A stretch of 64,000 nucleotides of DNA from Symbiodinium natans (GCA_905221605.1 CAJNDS010002233.1:120001-184000), one strand, 5' to 3'. Shown: positions 55,401 to 63,904, counted from the stretch's first letter. Made by a program: numbers and translations. The notes: generated by a model from the sequence alone, not told the origin.

Positions 55401-58400
55401 CTGGATCCTAGAGCCTATCAACTCATCAACCCTATCCCCGAGAAACGCATAAACCCTATAAACCCCAGACCCGAAACCCCATAAACCCTATAATCTCCAT
55501 GAACCCTAAGGAACCTATACCGACCCCCCCCCCCCCCACCCCCAACCCTTTAAACTTAACCCTCTAAACCCTGCACCCTGAACCCTAAACCCTAAACCCT
55601 AAAACCCTAAACCCTAAACCCTAAACCCTGTGAACCCGAAGTGGACTTTTGAGGATTCGGGTTTTCGGGGTGCCCCTCGGAAGGCGGGCCCAAAGAGGGC
55701 GTCAGCTCTGGAAGTCGGAGCTTTTTGGACTGGCTTGCTTAGGGTTTAGGGTTTCGGGTTTCGGGTTTAGGGTTTCGGGTTTCGGGTTTTGGGTTGGGGG
55801 GTTTCGGGTTTAGGGTTTAGGGTTTAGGGCACGTATTCCCCTTTCCTCGACCCTGAGCCTCCGCGCAGGTCGCTCCAGGGTCGGCTCAATCCCTTCCAGC
55901 TGCTCCTTGGCCTCATGCTTCCCTTAGTTTAGGGTCTAGGGTTGAGGGTTTAGGGTTTATACAGGGTTTAGGGTTTAGGGTTTAGGATTGAAAAAACAGG
56001 GTCCGCTTTCTACTCCTGGACGATGTCCAGGTTAGTGCATGTAGCCTTGAGGTCTTGCACCCTAAACCCTAAACCCTAAACCCTAAACCCTAAACCCTAA
56101 ACCCTAAACCCTAAACCCTAAACCCTAAACCCTAAACCCTAAACCCTAAACCCTAAACCCTAAACCCTAAACCCTAAACCCTAAACCCTAAACCCTAAAC
56201 CTATCAGGGACCCCAAAGATCCAAACTCCTCGCATTTTAAGGAGGGGTGCTATCATCCCGATTACGGACTAGTAGAAGGGGGAACATCCCCAAAAATGCA
56301 CCCTCAAATCATATTCGGGAGCTCTTTATGGAGCAAGGGCATTTTCCGTAGTTAAGGGGTATTGGGCTTGTTGGGGGGGCCTCTTTGCATAGGTCAGAAG
56401 CGCTCGGACCTTGGACGCGCGGAAGAGACCGAAGTTTTCGTGGGAGTAAGCGTGCCTCCCCGCCACAAGGTCCATAAAAAGAGACACCCTAAACCATAAA
56501 CCCTACACTGGCGAGGGCACCGCTGACCATATGCATGGGCGCTCGAGCCTTCCAGGCAGGGCCGAGGACGAATCCGCGGCCAGGGTAAAGCCTCCCTGGC
56601 ATGCCCTTGCGGCCTGGACTTATCTGCATCATACACGACAATAGCGTAGCTATGTAGTATCACCCCAAGTCGACGACCATCGGCTACGGAGGTCGCCTCT
56701 TGGAGACCCCACCAAGGCTTGCCACAACGGCCTTCCAAGCATTTCTGAGGATCCATGCATGTGAGCAAACCCTACTGCGACTTTCTCAAAATTGCTGCGC
56801 CCCAAGCTTTTCTTATCGATGGCCCGAAAAAGCAGGGGCCAATCGAGGCCTTTACTACCCCCGACGTTTTGCTGCCTATCTGGTTCAGGGAACAAAGGCC
56901 ACCCTTGCTAGGGGGTTGGGGGGTAGAACCCTACATCCAAATTGAGAATAAGCAGGGGGGTAGGGGTGGGTGGGGCATCTTAGTAGCGCAGGGTGAGCGG
57001 CCTGGGTGCTTTTAGCACCAGCGAGCCACTCTTCCTACACCCGCATCTTGCTCCTTCCCTTGAGTTCCAGGCTTGCTGCTGCCCACTGCCGGGTCGTGGT
57101 GCTCACGAACCCGCAGGAATCATGGAGCTTTCACTGATTCGCAGGCCTTAAAAACCTAAACGCTCAACCCGTTACCCTGGCAAAGCTTCCAAGTCTAGGG
57201 ACACTGCCAAGTAGGAACATGTCCGAAGTGTCGGGTTTGGGCTGGATGGTTTTGGGTGTTGCAACTTTGCCACATAGCTCCTCAAGGACCATTCAACCCT
57301 GAACCACAAACTCCAGGCTCTAAAGCCCTAAATCCGGATCCCAAAACCCTACACCCTACTGTGTCTTTGTAGGTGCTGATGCTTGGCCTCTTAGCCTTTG
57401 AAGTTTCTTCTTTCCTATGCTAGAAGAACTGGGATTGGACCTGGAGAATGCGGTTTTCCACCCTTGCGGGATTTAGGGTTTAGGGTTAGGGTTTAGGGTT
57501 TAGGGTTTAGGGTTTAGGGTTTAGGGTTTCGGGTTTCGGGTTTCGGGTTTCGGGTGTAGGGTTTAGGGTTTAGGTTTTATAGGGTTTCCCTGGGCGTCCT
57601 TTTCTGTCCCTGACAAGGAGCTGGGGGCCTTGCCACCGGACGCGGCGTTGCGCGAGGAGTACGATGGCATGATGACGTCGCTGAAGGCCGGCGAGACCTC
57701 CTGAACCTGGGGGACGAGAGGAGCCCTGAAAGGGTTTAGGGTTTAGGGTTTAGGGGTTGGGGTTTAGGGTGTAGGGTTTAGGGTCTCTTAGTGTTCGACC
57801 CCAACCTTTTTTTGTCGGGATACGTATCACGTATTCTACTATACTCATATAATTTTAGGGTTTAGGGTTTAGGGTTTAGGGCTTAGGGTTTAGGGTTTAG
57901 GGTTTAGGGTCTGGGTGGCCTGCGTAACTCCCTAGCACCAAAGCTTTGAGAGGTTTCTCAGGGTAGTTCTATGGACCCTACTGAATACGGTCCCTGACCT
58001 CCTTTAAAGGGTTCTGAAGTATGGGCCCTTGGGTTTTGTAGGGTGTACAAGGGGCATATAAGAGGTACCCTTCTAAGGGCGGCCCCATATTAAGGGACCA
58101 TGTAACTACCCTACAAAGAGGGGCCCCCTTACTATACTAATTGTAGTTAAGGGACTTATAACCTACTTTAGGATCCTAGGGTTCTTGTAGCTCTACTTGT
58201 AACTACGGGGGCCCCTCCTTGTAAGAAGCTTTAAAGGGTTCTGAAGAATGGGTTTTTGGGTTTTGTAGGGCATATAGGGGTAGGGTATAAGAGGTACCCT
58301 TCTAAGGGCCGCCCATATTCAGGGACCATGTAGCTACCCTAAGAAGGTTAGGCTCCAAAGCTGGAAGGAAGACTTCCGCTCTGTTCGAGACAAAGTGCTG

Positions 58401-61400
58401 GACAAGTATCTCTCCTGCGACGAGCCTTGGCAGAACGGCTTAGTAAACCCTGAACCCTGAACCCTGAACCCTCAACCCTAAACCCTAAACCCTAAGTATG
58501 AGCTTGGGTCTAGGGTTTTTGCTTTGGAGTTGGGAAGTTACCTGCACGCCCTCCCAACAGCTGCTCGGGTGCCCGCGGTCTAGGGCATTTAAGTCGGGAA
58601 TGGTTTAGGACTTAGGGTTTAGGGTTTGGGTCTAGGGTTTAGGTTCCGATACCCTCGACACCCCTCTTTGGAGCTTTGAAAGGCCAGGGCTTCGGCTTAA
58701 AACTCACCCGCGTCTGGTTAACATGAACCCTTCAGGCTTAGGTTTCAGGGTTCAGGGGGCCTTTTTACTGGTTTAGGGTGTAGGCCCGGCTAAACCCAAA
58801 GCCCTAAACCCTAAACCTTAAACCCTAAACCCTAAACCCTAAACCCTAAAGCCTAAAGCCTAAAGCCTAAACCCTAGAAGAAACTCAGTGAGTCAGCAAG
58901 GAGGATGCCAAGCGGGAGGCAGCGGACAAAATCTCCAAGAGTGGCCGGCCTTCGGCGCAAGTGGCTTCGCTGACCCTGTTGGTTCGTCCTGCTCAAAGCC
59001 GTAGGGGTTAGGGTTTAGGCTTTAGGCTTTAGGCTTTAGGCTTTAGGCTTTAGGCTTTAGGCTTTAGGGTTTAGGGTTTAGGGTTTAGGGTTCATGGTAC
59101 TTATTACCAATTCTAACTGTACTTATAACCCACTTATAAGCCCCTGAAGTGCCCTAAAATGGTTAGAAGTACAGTGATAAGTAATTGGTTAATAAGTGCC
59201 ATGAACCTCTATGTACATATTTTGGGCCCAAAAGCTAGTATACAGCAACCCCTTCAAGGCCCAAGTATATGCTATATGGGTACATGGACTCTCAGGGTAG
59301 CGCATGGCAGAGTTGAGCGTCTTCCCCGTGATGAGTGTCGAAGTAGCCGGCTTCCTGGGTGTGTGCTTCCGTGCTTTGCTTTCATAGGGTTTGGTGTTTA
59401 GGGTTTAGGGTTTAGGGTTTAGGGTTTAGGGTTTAGGGTTTAGGGCCTACGGTTTAGAAAGAGGGCTCAGCAGTTCTAGATCCCTGCAAGATTTCTGCAA
59501 GAGAGCAAGACACGCACCCTTAGAACAAGGGACTCTTAATAAAGCCCTGAGGACCTATTGCCGCACCCCTCCACTGCCTGATTTAAGGTGAACGACGAGG
59601 ACGACGAGAGAGGACCGGCCTGCACTTCCATGCACCCTGAACGGCCCTGAAACCTCAAGAAGGGCCCTCAGCCCAAAACCCTAAACCCTAAGCCCAAAAC
59701 CATAAAGATCTCCTAAGCCTTAAACCCTTAACCCTAAATCCTAAGCCCGAAGCCCGCAACACAAAACAGCCCTCAGCCCAAGGCCCAGAACCATAATAAG
59801 CCCACAACGCCTTCGGCCCTGCTTTGTGAAAGGCCTGGGTTTGGTTTGGAGTTCAAGAGTTCATGGATTTGGGGATTTGGGGGGTTTAGGGTGAAGCCTA
59901 AACCCTAAATCCTAAACCCGAAATTCGGGAGGGGGTTGGGGTTAAGTTCTTCGGGGTGTGGGAAGGAGTCTTCGTCGATGAGTCGATCTGCTCCAGATGC
60001 TACAAATGCGTGGAGGTCGCTTCATCGACCTTCGCCGTCCATAGGACGCTGTTTTGGGGACCCTTTTAGCCCTGAGGCTTCAGGGTTTTTAGGGTGTGGG
60101 GTTCAGGGTTTAGGGTTTAGGGTTTGGGGTTCAGGGTAGTAGTACCAGGGCGGCTGTTATAGACTACGTATATATGAGTAAGGTAGCACTCGGTTACGAC
60201 CGTATTTGAAGTAGGGTTCCTAAAGCCGTGACACCCTGCAACACTGAAGCCCCTAAACCCGCCTGCGCCCCTGGAAGGAGCCCCGAGCGGGGCGAGAAGG
60301 CACACGCAGTGATGCAGGATCGAGAGAGAGGGTTTAGGGTTTAGGATTTAGGGTTTAGGGTTTAGGTTTTAGGCTTAGGGTTTAGAGTTTAGGGTTTAGG
60401 GTTTAGGGCGAGAGGAGGGCCTGCCCTTGCTAAGTCGGTACCTTAAATCCGTGGCTACGATTTTGGTTGACGCTACGCCCGAAACCCTGAACCCTAAACC
60501 CTAAACCCTAAACCCTAAACCCTAAACCCTAAACCCTAAACCCTAAACCCTAAACCCTAAACCCTAAACCCTGCAAGCCCTCTAAGGACCATGATCCCAA
60601 AGTGCCCCCCCCATGAAGGATGCCGATGCCGCGGAGATCCTCGAAGCAGCAGCAGCCCAGTCCAGAATGTTGAAGCAGCTTCTTGGGGTTTAGGGTTTAG
60701 GGTTTAGGGTTTAGGGGTAGGGTTTAGGGTTTGGGGCTTAGGGCTTAGGGTTTCGGGTGTAGGGTTTGGGGGGGGGGCATAGGCTTGAGGGCTGTGGGCT
60801 TGATTCTCCTCGCCACCCCCCGGCCGGCATGCCCTCTAAGCTGCTGTGACATTTAACTCTGCTGGTTGTTCCCGAGAACCCTAAATCCCAAAAGCTTCAG
60901 CCCTAGAACCCTCAGAATTCATTCCTAGAACCCTCAGAACCAGGTGCTTCGCACCTTACAGGTGCTGAGCAGGTAATTGGGGACTTGCAGTACACCTCAC
61001 TTTAACCCTGCCCTTTTACCCTACAGCCCTCAAACCCTAAACCCTAACCCCCCTCCCCCACACCCAGATGGGGGTTTACGATATTAGGCGGTCTCTTACT
61101 GAGGCGCCTTATTCTAAGTGGATCCTGCCACTTGGGGATCCACAGTAGGGGTCCCTTGTTTTCGTACACCCTAAAACCTTAACCCAAAACCCTAAAGCCT
61201 AAACCCTAAACCCTAAACACTAAACCCTAAACACTAAACCCTAAACCCTAAACCCTAAACCCTAAACCCTAAACCCTAAACCCTAAACCCTAAACCCTAA
61301 ACCTTAGTCAACCCTGGAAAAGCCCCAGTAAGACACCAAGGTCCGGGGATGCCCGTCCCGGGCCATCTCCTTCGTGAAGAAGGAGGAGCTGGGTTGGTTT

Positions 61401-63669
61401 AGGGGTTTAGGGGTTTAGGGGTTTAGGGGTTTAGGGTTTAGGGTTTAGGGTTTAGGGTTTAGGGTTTAGGGTTTAGGGTTTAGGGTTTAGGGTTTAGGGT
61501 TTAGGATCAGGGTTGGGGGTGTTTAGGGGGTTTAGGGGGTTTAGGAGGTCTTAGGAGGTCTGGGGGTTTTAGGGGGTTTACGGGGGTTTGGGGCTTAGGG
61601 TTCCGGGTTTAGGCCGAGCTCCAAATCCTGAGCGCTAAGCCCTAAACTCTTCCTTGGGGACCAAATGAACCCTAAAATTTTGGGTCATATACCCTATACT
61701 ACTATACTTCCTCGTAAGGTATATGAAGTTCTAGGCCCTGGCCAGGATGTTCCGCTGCTCGACATGGCTATGCGGGAGTCCGCCATGCTGGCGCAGACCT
61801 CCGGCGTTCTCCGCGGGCCCTGGGACATCTTCCAGGAGTACATCGTGGAGGACATCATCAGGCCAAGCCGAATGACCTTAGGGTAGTTACATGATCCCTT
61901 AAGATAAGCCCTCGAAAGGGGATCCCTTATATACCCCTTCTGAACCCTAAACAATGAAGGGCCCATGTAGCGACCCTAAGGACCTCAAGCCCCACAAGGC
62001 CCCCTAGCCCTCAGCCCCACAATCTTTCCGAATGCAACCCTAAACCCTAAAATCTATGCCGGGGCCAGCAGGCGACCGCCTAATGGGCTCCAACCCTCGG
62101 ATGCCTCGCAGAACACTGTCGAACTCGTTCGGGAATCATGTGCGATTGATATGTTGGGCTTCCGATGTTTTTGCTTCCCAATGCCCTAAACCCTGAAACC
62201 CTACTGGTTCTTATTGGTAGGGGATGAGGGAACTTAAGCCCCCTAATGTACCCTTCAAGGGATTACATAGGGGCTCTCATTCCCTGCTGCGAACCAGTAA
62301 GTCGACGAAGTGGCCCTGCACCCTAAACCCTAAACCCTAAAGCCTAAACCCTAAACCCTAAACCCTAAACCCTAAACACTAAACCCTAAACCCTAAACCC
62401 TAAACCCTAAGCCCTAAACCCTGAACCCTAAACCCTAAACCCTAAACCCTAAACCCTAAACCCTAAGCCCTAAGCCCTAAACCCTAAACCCTAAGCCCTA
62501 AACCCCAAACCCTAAACCCTAGGCCCTGCACAGGATGGATCTGGAACTGCGGGACTTCTCCCCGGCCAAGACCATGCGGGCACCTCTTGCTGTGCTTCGA
62601 TTTTTTTTTTTTTTTTGGGGGGGGGGGGGGGGGGAGGTTTGGGGCTTTTGGGTTTAGGGTTTAGGGTTTAGGGGTTTGGGGTTTAGGGTTTAGGGTTTAG
62701 GGGAATTTTCCCCTTATACTAGCAGTCCTTAGTTGGGATTCAATTGGGGGTACTGCAATCAACCCCTACGAAGGACTGTTAGTACAAGGGGGAACGTCCC
62801 AATTTCAGCTCTTTTTGTCTGTGTGCTTCGTTTGTTGGGGGGAGGAAGGACTACAGGGATCCGCTCCCGTGCTGGGAACCCTAAACCCTAAACCCTAAAC
62901 CCTAAACCCTAAACCCTAAACCCTAAACCCTAAACCCTAAACCCTAAACCCTAAACCCTAAACCCTAAACCCTACACCCTAAACCCTAAACCCTAAACTC
63001 TAAACCCGGAGTAAGACTTGGAGCACGGGATTTCACGAGCGGGGGAGCTTTAGAGTTTTTGACGGGGTGAGACACCTTGGGACTCTTGGCCGAGACCTGC
63101 TTAAAGCTCAGCTTAAGCGCCTGGCGATGGGTTGTTGTTCCCTAAACCCTAAAGCCTAAGCCCTAAACCCTCATCCCTCTTTTGCGTGGGGCTGTTGTTC
63201 AAATAAGTCTTGTGCGAGGCGATCCGTGGGTGACCTGCAACCACGAATGCTTTGGATTCTTCAGTTCTCTGTTATATTGGTTGGTGGTCTCTTTAAGTAG
63301 GGTTTCTGTTTTGTAGGAGGTTCTTATTAGGGTATCTAGGGGCTATATTAAACGTATAAGGGTAACAGATAAAGAGACCACCGGCTGGTTATAAGTTCTC
63401 TGCAGGTAATAGACATCTTTAGTACACTGCGAAAGGGGAAGGTGTCATAGTTGTTGGGTAGGCTATTCCTTCCACGAAGTTACTACTACTTGCTTAAGAA
63501 CCCCCCCCCAAAAAAAAAAAAAACTATATATATATATATAACAATCCCTATCTTGCCCTTAGAAGGAAGAATAATTTTAACGCTACGCGACCCGCCTCGG
63601 CCCGGCCCAGCGCATCCGCGTGAGCATGGTGATTCCGCAGCGCCCAAGTCGCTGGACCCCAAGCAATAA
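46455..63669 (+). CDS. J-domain protein with two ferredoxin-like modules
   Basis: A DnaJ-type co-chaperone (stimulates Hsp70 through its HPD loop) fused to Fe-S ferredoxin modules, as in the chloroplast DnaJ-ferredoxin proteins of plants and green algae. Exons: 46455-46508, 46971-47033, 47912-47979, 49155-49212, 50003-50072, 51158-51196, 51891-51984, 53186-53239, 53849-53902, 54602-54619, 55869-55926, 57618-57679, 58352-58421, 58901-58960, 59588-59612, 59966-60044, 60278-60317, 60619-60654, 61341-61385, 61746-61861, 62534 onwards. An Arg-rich leader (residues 1-39) is followed by the J domain (40-104, HPD 69-71), Fd1 (118-175), a helical segment (to about 270), Fd2 (283-350) and a helical C-terminus. 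Each module is followed by a CPxxAI motif. No hydrophobic signal peptide is seen, so plastid or mitochondrial targeting is open. The last exon is not settled; 63611-63669 ending TAA is a candidate. Confidence 0.85.
47440..47673. mobile_element. family 3 element split by a family 7 element
   Basis: The left part GTTCTGATGCATGGGCCCTT runs to about 47480. The right part resumes at about 47610 (GGATATGTGAGGGG) and ends GGGACCATGTAACTACCC at 47673. The intervening 47480-47608 is a complete family 7 element. Confidence 0.85.
47480..47608. mobile_element. family 7 element nested in family 3
   Basis: CTACTAATTGCTTAGGGGTC at the left; TTTGGGGTTCTTACGCAAAT then AGTAGT at the right. The host element flanks both sides. 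Confidence 0.85.
47912..50072 (+). CDS. J domain (three exons)
   Basis: Exon 47912-47979 encodes DYYGLLGIPAYTSDKKEIKA (helices I-II). Exon 49155-49212 encodes RTVKLVHPDILGAASG with the invariant HPD at 49174-49182. Exon 50003-50072 encodes AIVNVAYRTLSDDEKRETYD (helix III-IV). Donors are GA (CACAG|GAGC) and GC (TTGCAG|GCTTC). TGCAGGC is repeated at both ends of the second intron. Confidence 0.93.
48066..48243. repeat. octamer array (GGGCTTTA)n
   Basis: About 20 eight-base units, GGGCTTTA passing into GGGCTCTA at the 3' end. A locally homogenised variant of the telomere-type repeat in a J-gene intron. Confidence 0.97.
48635..48798. mobile_element. family 4 element with internal tandem duplication
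   Basis: GGGGGTTTACCAGAATAAGG at the left, then two copies of a C-run plus AATACAGACCCCAACTAGTA (48661-48701 and 48702-48745), ending AATATCGTGAAACCCCCC. Confidence 0.87.
48985..49123. mobile_element. family 5 element, diverged
   Basis: CTTGGTAGCCCTGTGATACC at the left; GTGGTCACCGGGCTGCAAAG at the right. It ends 31 bases before the HPD exon. Confidence 0.82.
49247..49325. mobile_element. family 4 element, reverse orientation
   Basis: GGGGTACCTTATTGGGGTCC, GGATCCTACTACCTGGGGAT, GGGGGCCCCTTATTGC. Confidence 0.85.
49384..49463. mobile_element. family 4 element, reverse orientation
   Basis: GGTACCTTTTTGGGGTCCTT to GTCCCCGATTTTCGTGAACC. It is 60 bases from the previous copy, with a CCCTAAA array between them. 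Confidence 0.85.
49552..49669. repeat. (TTTAGGG)n array
   Basis: About 17 perfect heptamers in the intron between the HPD exon and the third J-domain exon. The same intron ends with (CCCTAAG)n at 49880-49958. Confidence 0.98.
50158..50237. mobile_element. family 2 element, truncated
   Basis: Left arm CTTGGAGGTCCATGGTACTT and the centre to AAGTACAGTTACATG; the right terminus is absent. Confidence 0.8.
50446..50553. mobile_element. family 9 element
   Basis: AAAGAGCCCAATACCCCTTA at the left; CAAGGGTATTGGGCTCTTTG at the right, the cleanest inverted repeat of this family. A right-end fragment also occurs at 56340-56373. Confidence 0.93.
51158..53902 (+). CDS. first ferredoxin-like module
   Basis: Exon 51158-51196 (IAMSQWNKKGPEG) links the J domain to exon 51891-51984, reading GLFVDETVCSSCLKCATQCP. 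This is an intact CxxCxxCxxxCP 4Fe-4S motif (Cys126, 129, 132, 136). Exons 53186-53239 (HVYMQYGSDQGDLDIAV) and 53849-53902 (YGCPEQAISKVPRKLVP) complete the fold and add a fifth Cys. Plant relatives have Ala at the fourth motif position and use the later CP cysteine, so this module has both options. Confidence 0.9.
51470..51598. mobile_element. family 10 element
   Basis: ATATAAGGGTCGGAAAGTTG and GTTCCCTTATGGTCCCTATA at the left; CATTCTAAGGCTCCTGTATT at the right. Confidence 0.85.
52049..52169. mobile_element. family 5 element, diverged
   Basis: TGGCACCCTTTTGCCCTTTT, TTTGGGGTTCCTTTCCAAAT and GTGGTTCTTGGGCTACCAAG. Confidence 0.75.
52176..52288. mobile_element. family 6 element
   Basis: ATAGGACCCAGGGTTGGCCA at the left; GCTACTCCTGGGTCTAG at the right. 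Confidence 0.88.
52563..52715. mobile_element. family 8 element with (TA)n centre
   Basis: GCGGAGGGACACTTATAAGG and ACCTTAGGCGTTATTTAGGC at the left; GGGTCCCTTCTAGGGGTCCC at the right. The centre is TATATA at 52625-52660. Confidence 0.82.
53699..53779. mobile_element. inverted-repeat element, single copy
   Basis: TAGACCTACTTTTTTGTAGG at the left; GTAACCTACAAACAAGTAGG at the right. Confidence 0.8.
54181..54291. mobile_element. family 2 element, divergent
   Basis: TCATGGGTACTTAAAACCCA at the left; GGGGTTAGAAGTACCCTGCA then CCTCCAAGTA at the right. Confidence 0.8.
54602..58421 (+). CDS. helical segment between the ferredoxin modules
   Basis: Exons 54602-54619 (18 nt, LCLNGE), 55869-55926 (SLQGRLNPFQLLLGLMLPL), 57618-57679 (ELGALPPDAALREEYDGMM) and 58352-58421 (LQSWKEDFRSVRDKVLDKYL). 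All junctions keep frame with GC, GT, GC and GA donors. If GCC at 54627 runs on instead of splicing, TAA at 54630-54632 would end the protein after one module. I prefer the joined form because the following exons otherwise have no gene. Confidence 0.65.
55104..55210. mobile_element. family 5 element
   Basis: TTTGTAGCCTAGTGGTACGC at the left; GGTTACTGGGCTGCCAAG at the right. Inner TTTTTGGTTCTGGGTTCTCT. Confidence 0.9.
55927..57617. other. longest intron of the J-ferredoxin gene
   Basis: A perfect (CCCTAAA)n array (56058-56202), right-end fragments of family 1 (56265-56290) and family 9 (56340-56373), and about 1.1 kb of largely unique sequence (56375-57470). The open frames there run in several directions and carry no recognised motif. 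TTTAGGG/TTTCGGG repeats close it. Confidence 0.55.
56058..56202. repeat. (CCCTAAA)n array
   Basis: About 20 perfect heptamers, one of the longest uninterrupted runs in the window. Confidence 0.98.
57960..58112. mobile_element. family 3 element
   Basis: AGGGTAGTTCTATGGACCC at the left; AAGGGACCATGTAACTACCC at the right. Confidence 0.92.
58115..58222. mobile_element. inverted-repeat element with AGGGGCCCCC ends
   Basis: CAAAGAGGGGCCCCCTTAC at the left and CGGGGGCCCCTCCTTG at the right, with AATTGTAGTTAAGGGACTTA inside. It is wedged between two family 3 elements. Confidence 0.82.
58229..58342. mobile_element. family 3 element, right part
   Basis: AAAGGGTTCTGAAGAATGGG through AGGGACCATGTAGCTACCCT. 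The last bases (AAGAAGGTTAG) form the acceptor of exon 58352. Confidence 0.85.
58901..61385 (+). CDS. second ferredoxin-like module
   Basis: An acidic linker (58901-58960 EDAKREAADKISKSGRPSAQ; 59588-59612 VNDEDDER) leads into exon 59966-60044, reading GVFVDESICSRCYKCVEVAS. The motif is CxxCxxCxxxA, with the fourth Cys replaced by Ala as in plant homologues. Exons 60278-60317 (SPERGEKAHAVMQ), 60619-60654 (DADAAEILEAA) and 61341-61385 (VRGCPSRAISFVKKE) supply the remaining ligand in GCP. The module aligns residue by residue with the first, so it is an internal duplication. The end of the 60619 exon is uncertain by a few GCA codons. Confidence 0.85.
59015..59066. repeat. variant (TTTAGGC)n array
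   Basis: Seven or so TTTAGGC units followed by normal TTTAGGG, in the intron after exon 58901. Confidence 0.97.
59090..59216. mobile_element. inverted-repeat element, family 2
   Basis: GGTTCATGGTACTTATTACC at the left and AATAAGTGCCATGAACCTCT at the right. It directly abuts a TTTAGGG array. Confidence 0.9.
61070..61172. mobile_element. family 4 element, reverse orientation
   Basis: ATGGGGGTTTACGATATTAG at the left; GGGGTCCCTTGTTTTCGTAC at the right. The core is GATCCTGCCACTTGGGGATC. Confidence 0.82.
61746..61861 (+). CDS. C-terminal helical exon of the J-ferredoxin gene
   Basis: The longest exon of this gene (116 nt), reading DVPLLDMAMRESAMLAQTSG then VLRGPWDIFQEYIVEDIIR. It corresponds to the helical tail that follows the ferredoxin domain in plant and algal relatives. 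The acceptor is GGCCAG and the donor GC (CAG|GCC). The next exon at 62534 begins in phase (MDLELRDFSPAKTMRA). An inverted-repeat element (61878-61979) begins 17 bases after the exon. Confidence 0.8.
61878..61979. mobile_element. family 3 element
   Basis: TTAGGGTAGTTACATGATCC at the left; GGGCCCATGTAGCGACCCTA at the right. It begins 17 bases after exon 61746-61861. Confidence 0.9.
62208..62300. mobile_element. family 11 element
   Basis: TACTGGTTCTTATTGGTAGG at the left; CCCTGCTGCGAACCAGTAAG at the right. A left-half relative (CTACTGGTTCCTAGCAGGGA) lies at 4310-4378. Confidence 0.88.
62320..62525. repeat. (CCCTAAA)n array
   Basis: A long array with CCCTAAG variants, ending just before exon 62534. 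Confidence 0.97.
62704..62803. mobile_element. inverted-repeat element, family 1
   Basis: TTTTCCCCTTATACTAGCAG at the left pairs with CTGTTAGTACAAGGGGGAAC at the right. CAGTCCTTAG/GAAGGACTG form the inner arms. Confidence 0.9.
62878..63007. repeat. (CCCTAAA)n array
   Basis: About 18 copies, in the last visible intron region of the J-ferredoxin gene. Confidence 0.97.
63281..63388. mobile_element. inverted-repeat element, single copy
   Basis: GGTTGGTGGTCTCTTTAAGT at the left; AGATAAAGAGACCACCGGCT at the right. CTTATTAGGGTATCTAGGGG lies in the centre. Confidence 0.85.
63479..63580. mobile_element. family 7 element, right end missing
   Basis: ACTACTACTTGCTTAAGAAC, then A-rich and (TA)n sequence, then AATCCCTATCTTGCCCTTAG and AAGGAAGAATAATTTTAACG. 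It lies just before the proposed last exon. Confidence 0.8.
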
Positions 63670-63904
63670 GGGTTGGGTTTAGGGTTTAGGGTTTAGGGTT
63701 TAGGGTTCCGGGTTTATGGTTTATGGTTTAGTTTAGGATTGAGGGCTTAGGGCTCAAGGTTCACGCTTTGGGGTTTAGGGTTTTTTTGGGAGTAGGGTTC
63801 AAGACGGTTCGAGCCAGGCCCCTCAGGGAGTGGGGGGGGAAGGGGGGGGGTGGTTGAGTGCTTCCGGCTTAAGGTTTAAGATGCGCTCAGACTCAAAAAC
63901 CCGC

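Noticed and set aside
56394-57015. Several 80-120 residue frames on both strands
   Set aside because: Mutually overlapping, without motifs, and inside an intron of the J-ferredoxin gene. Unique sequence alone is not enough to call a gene.
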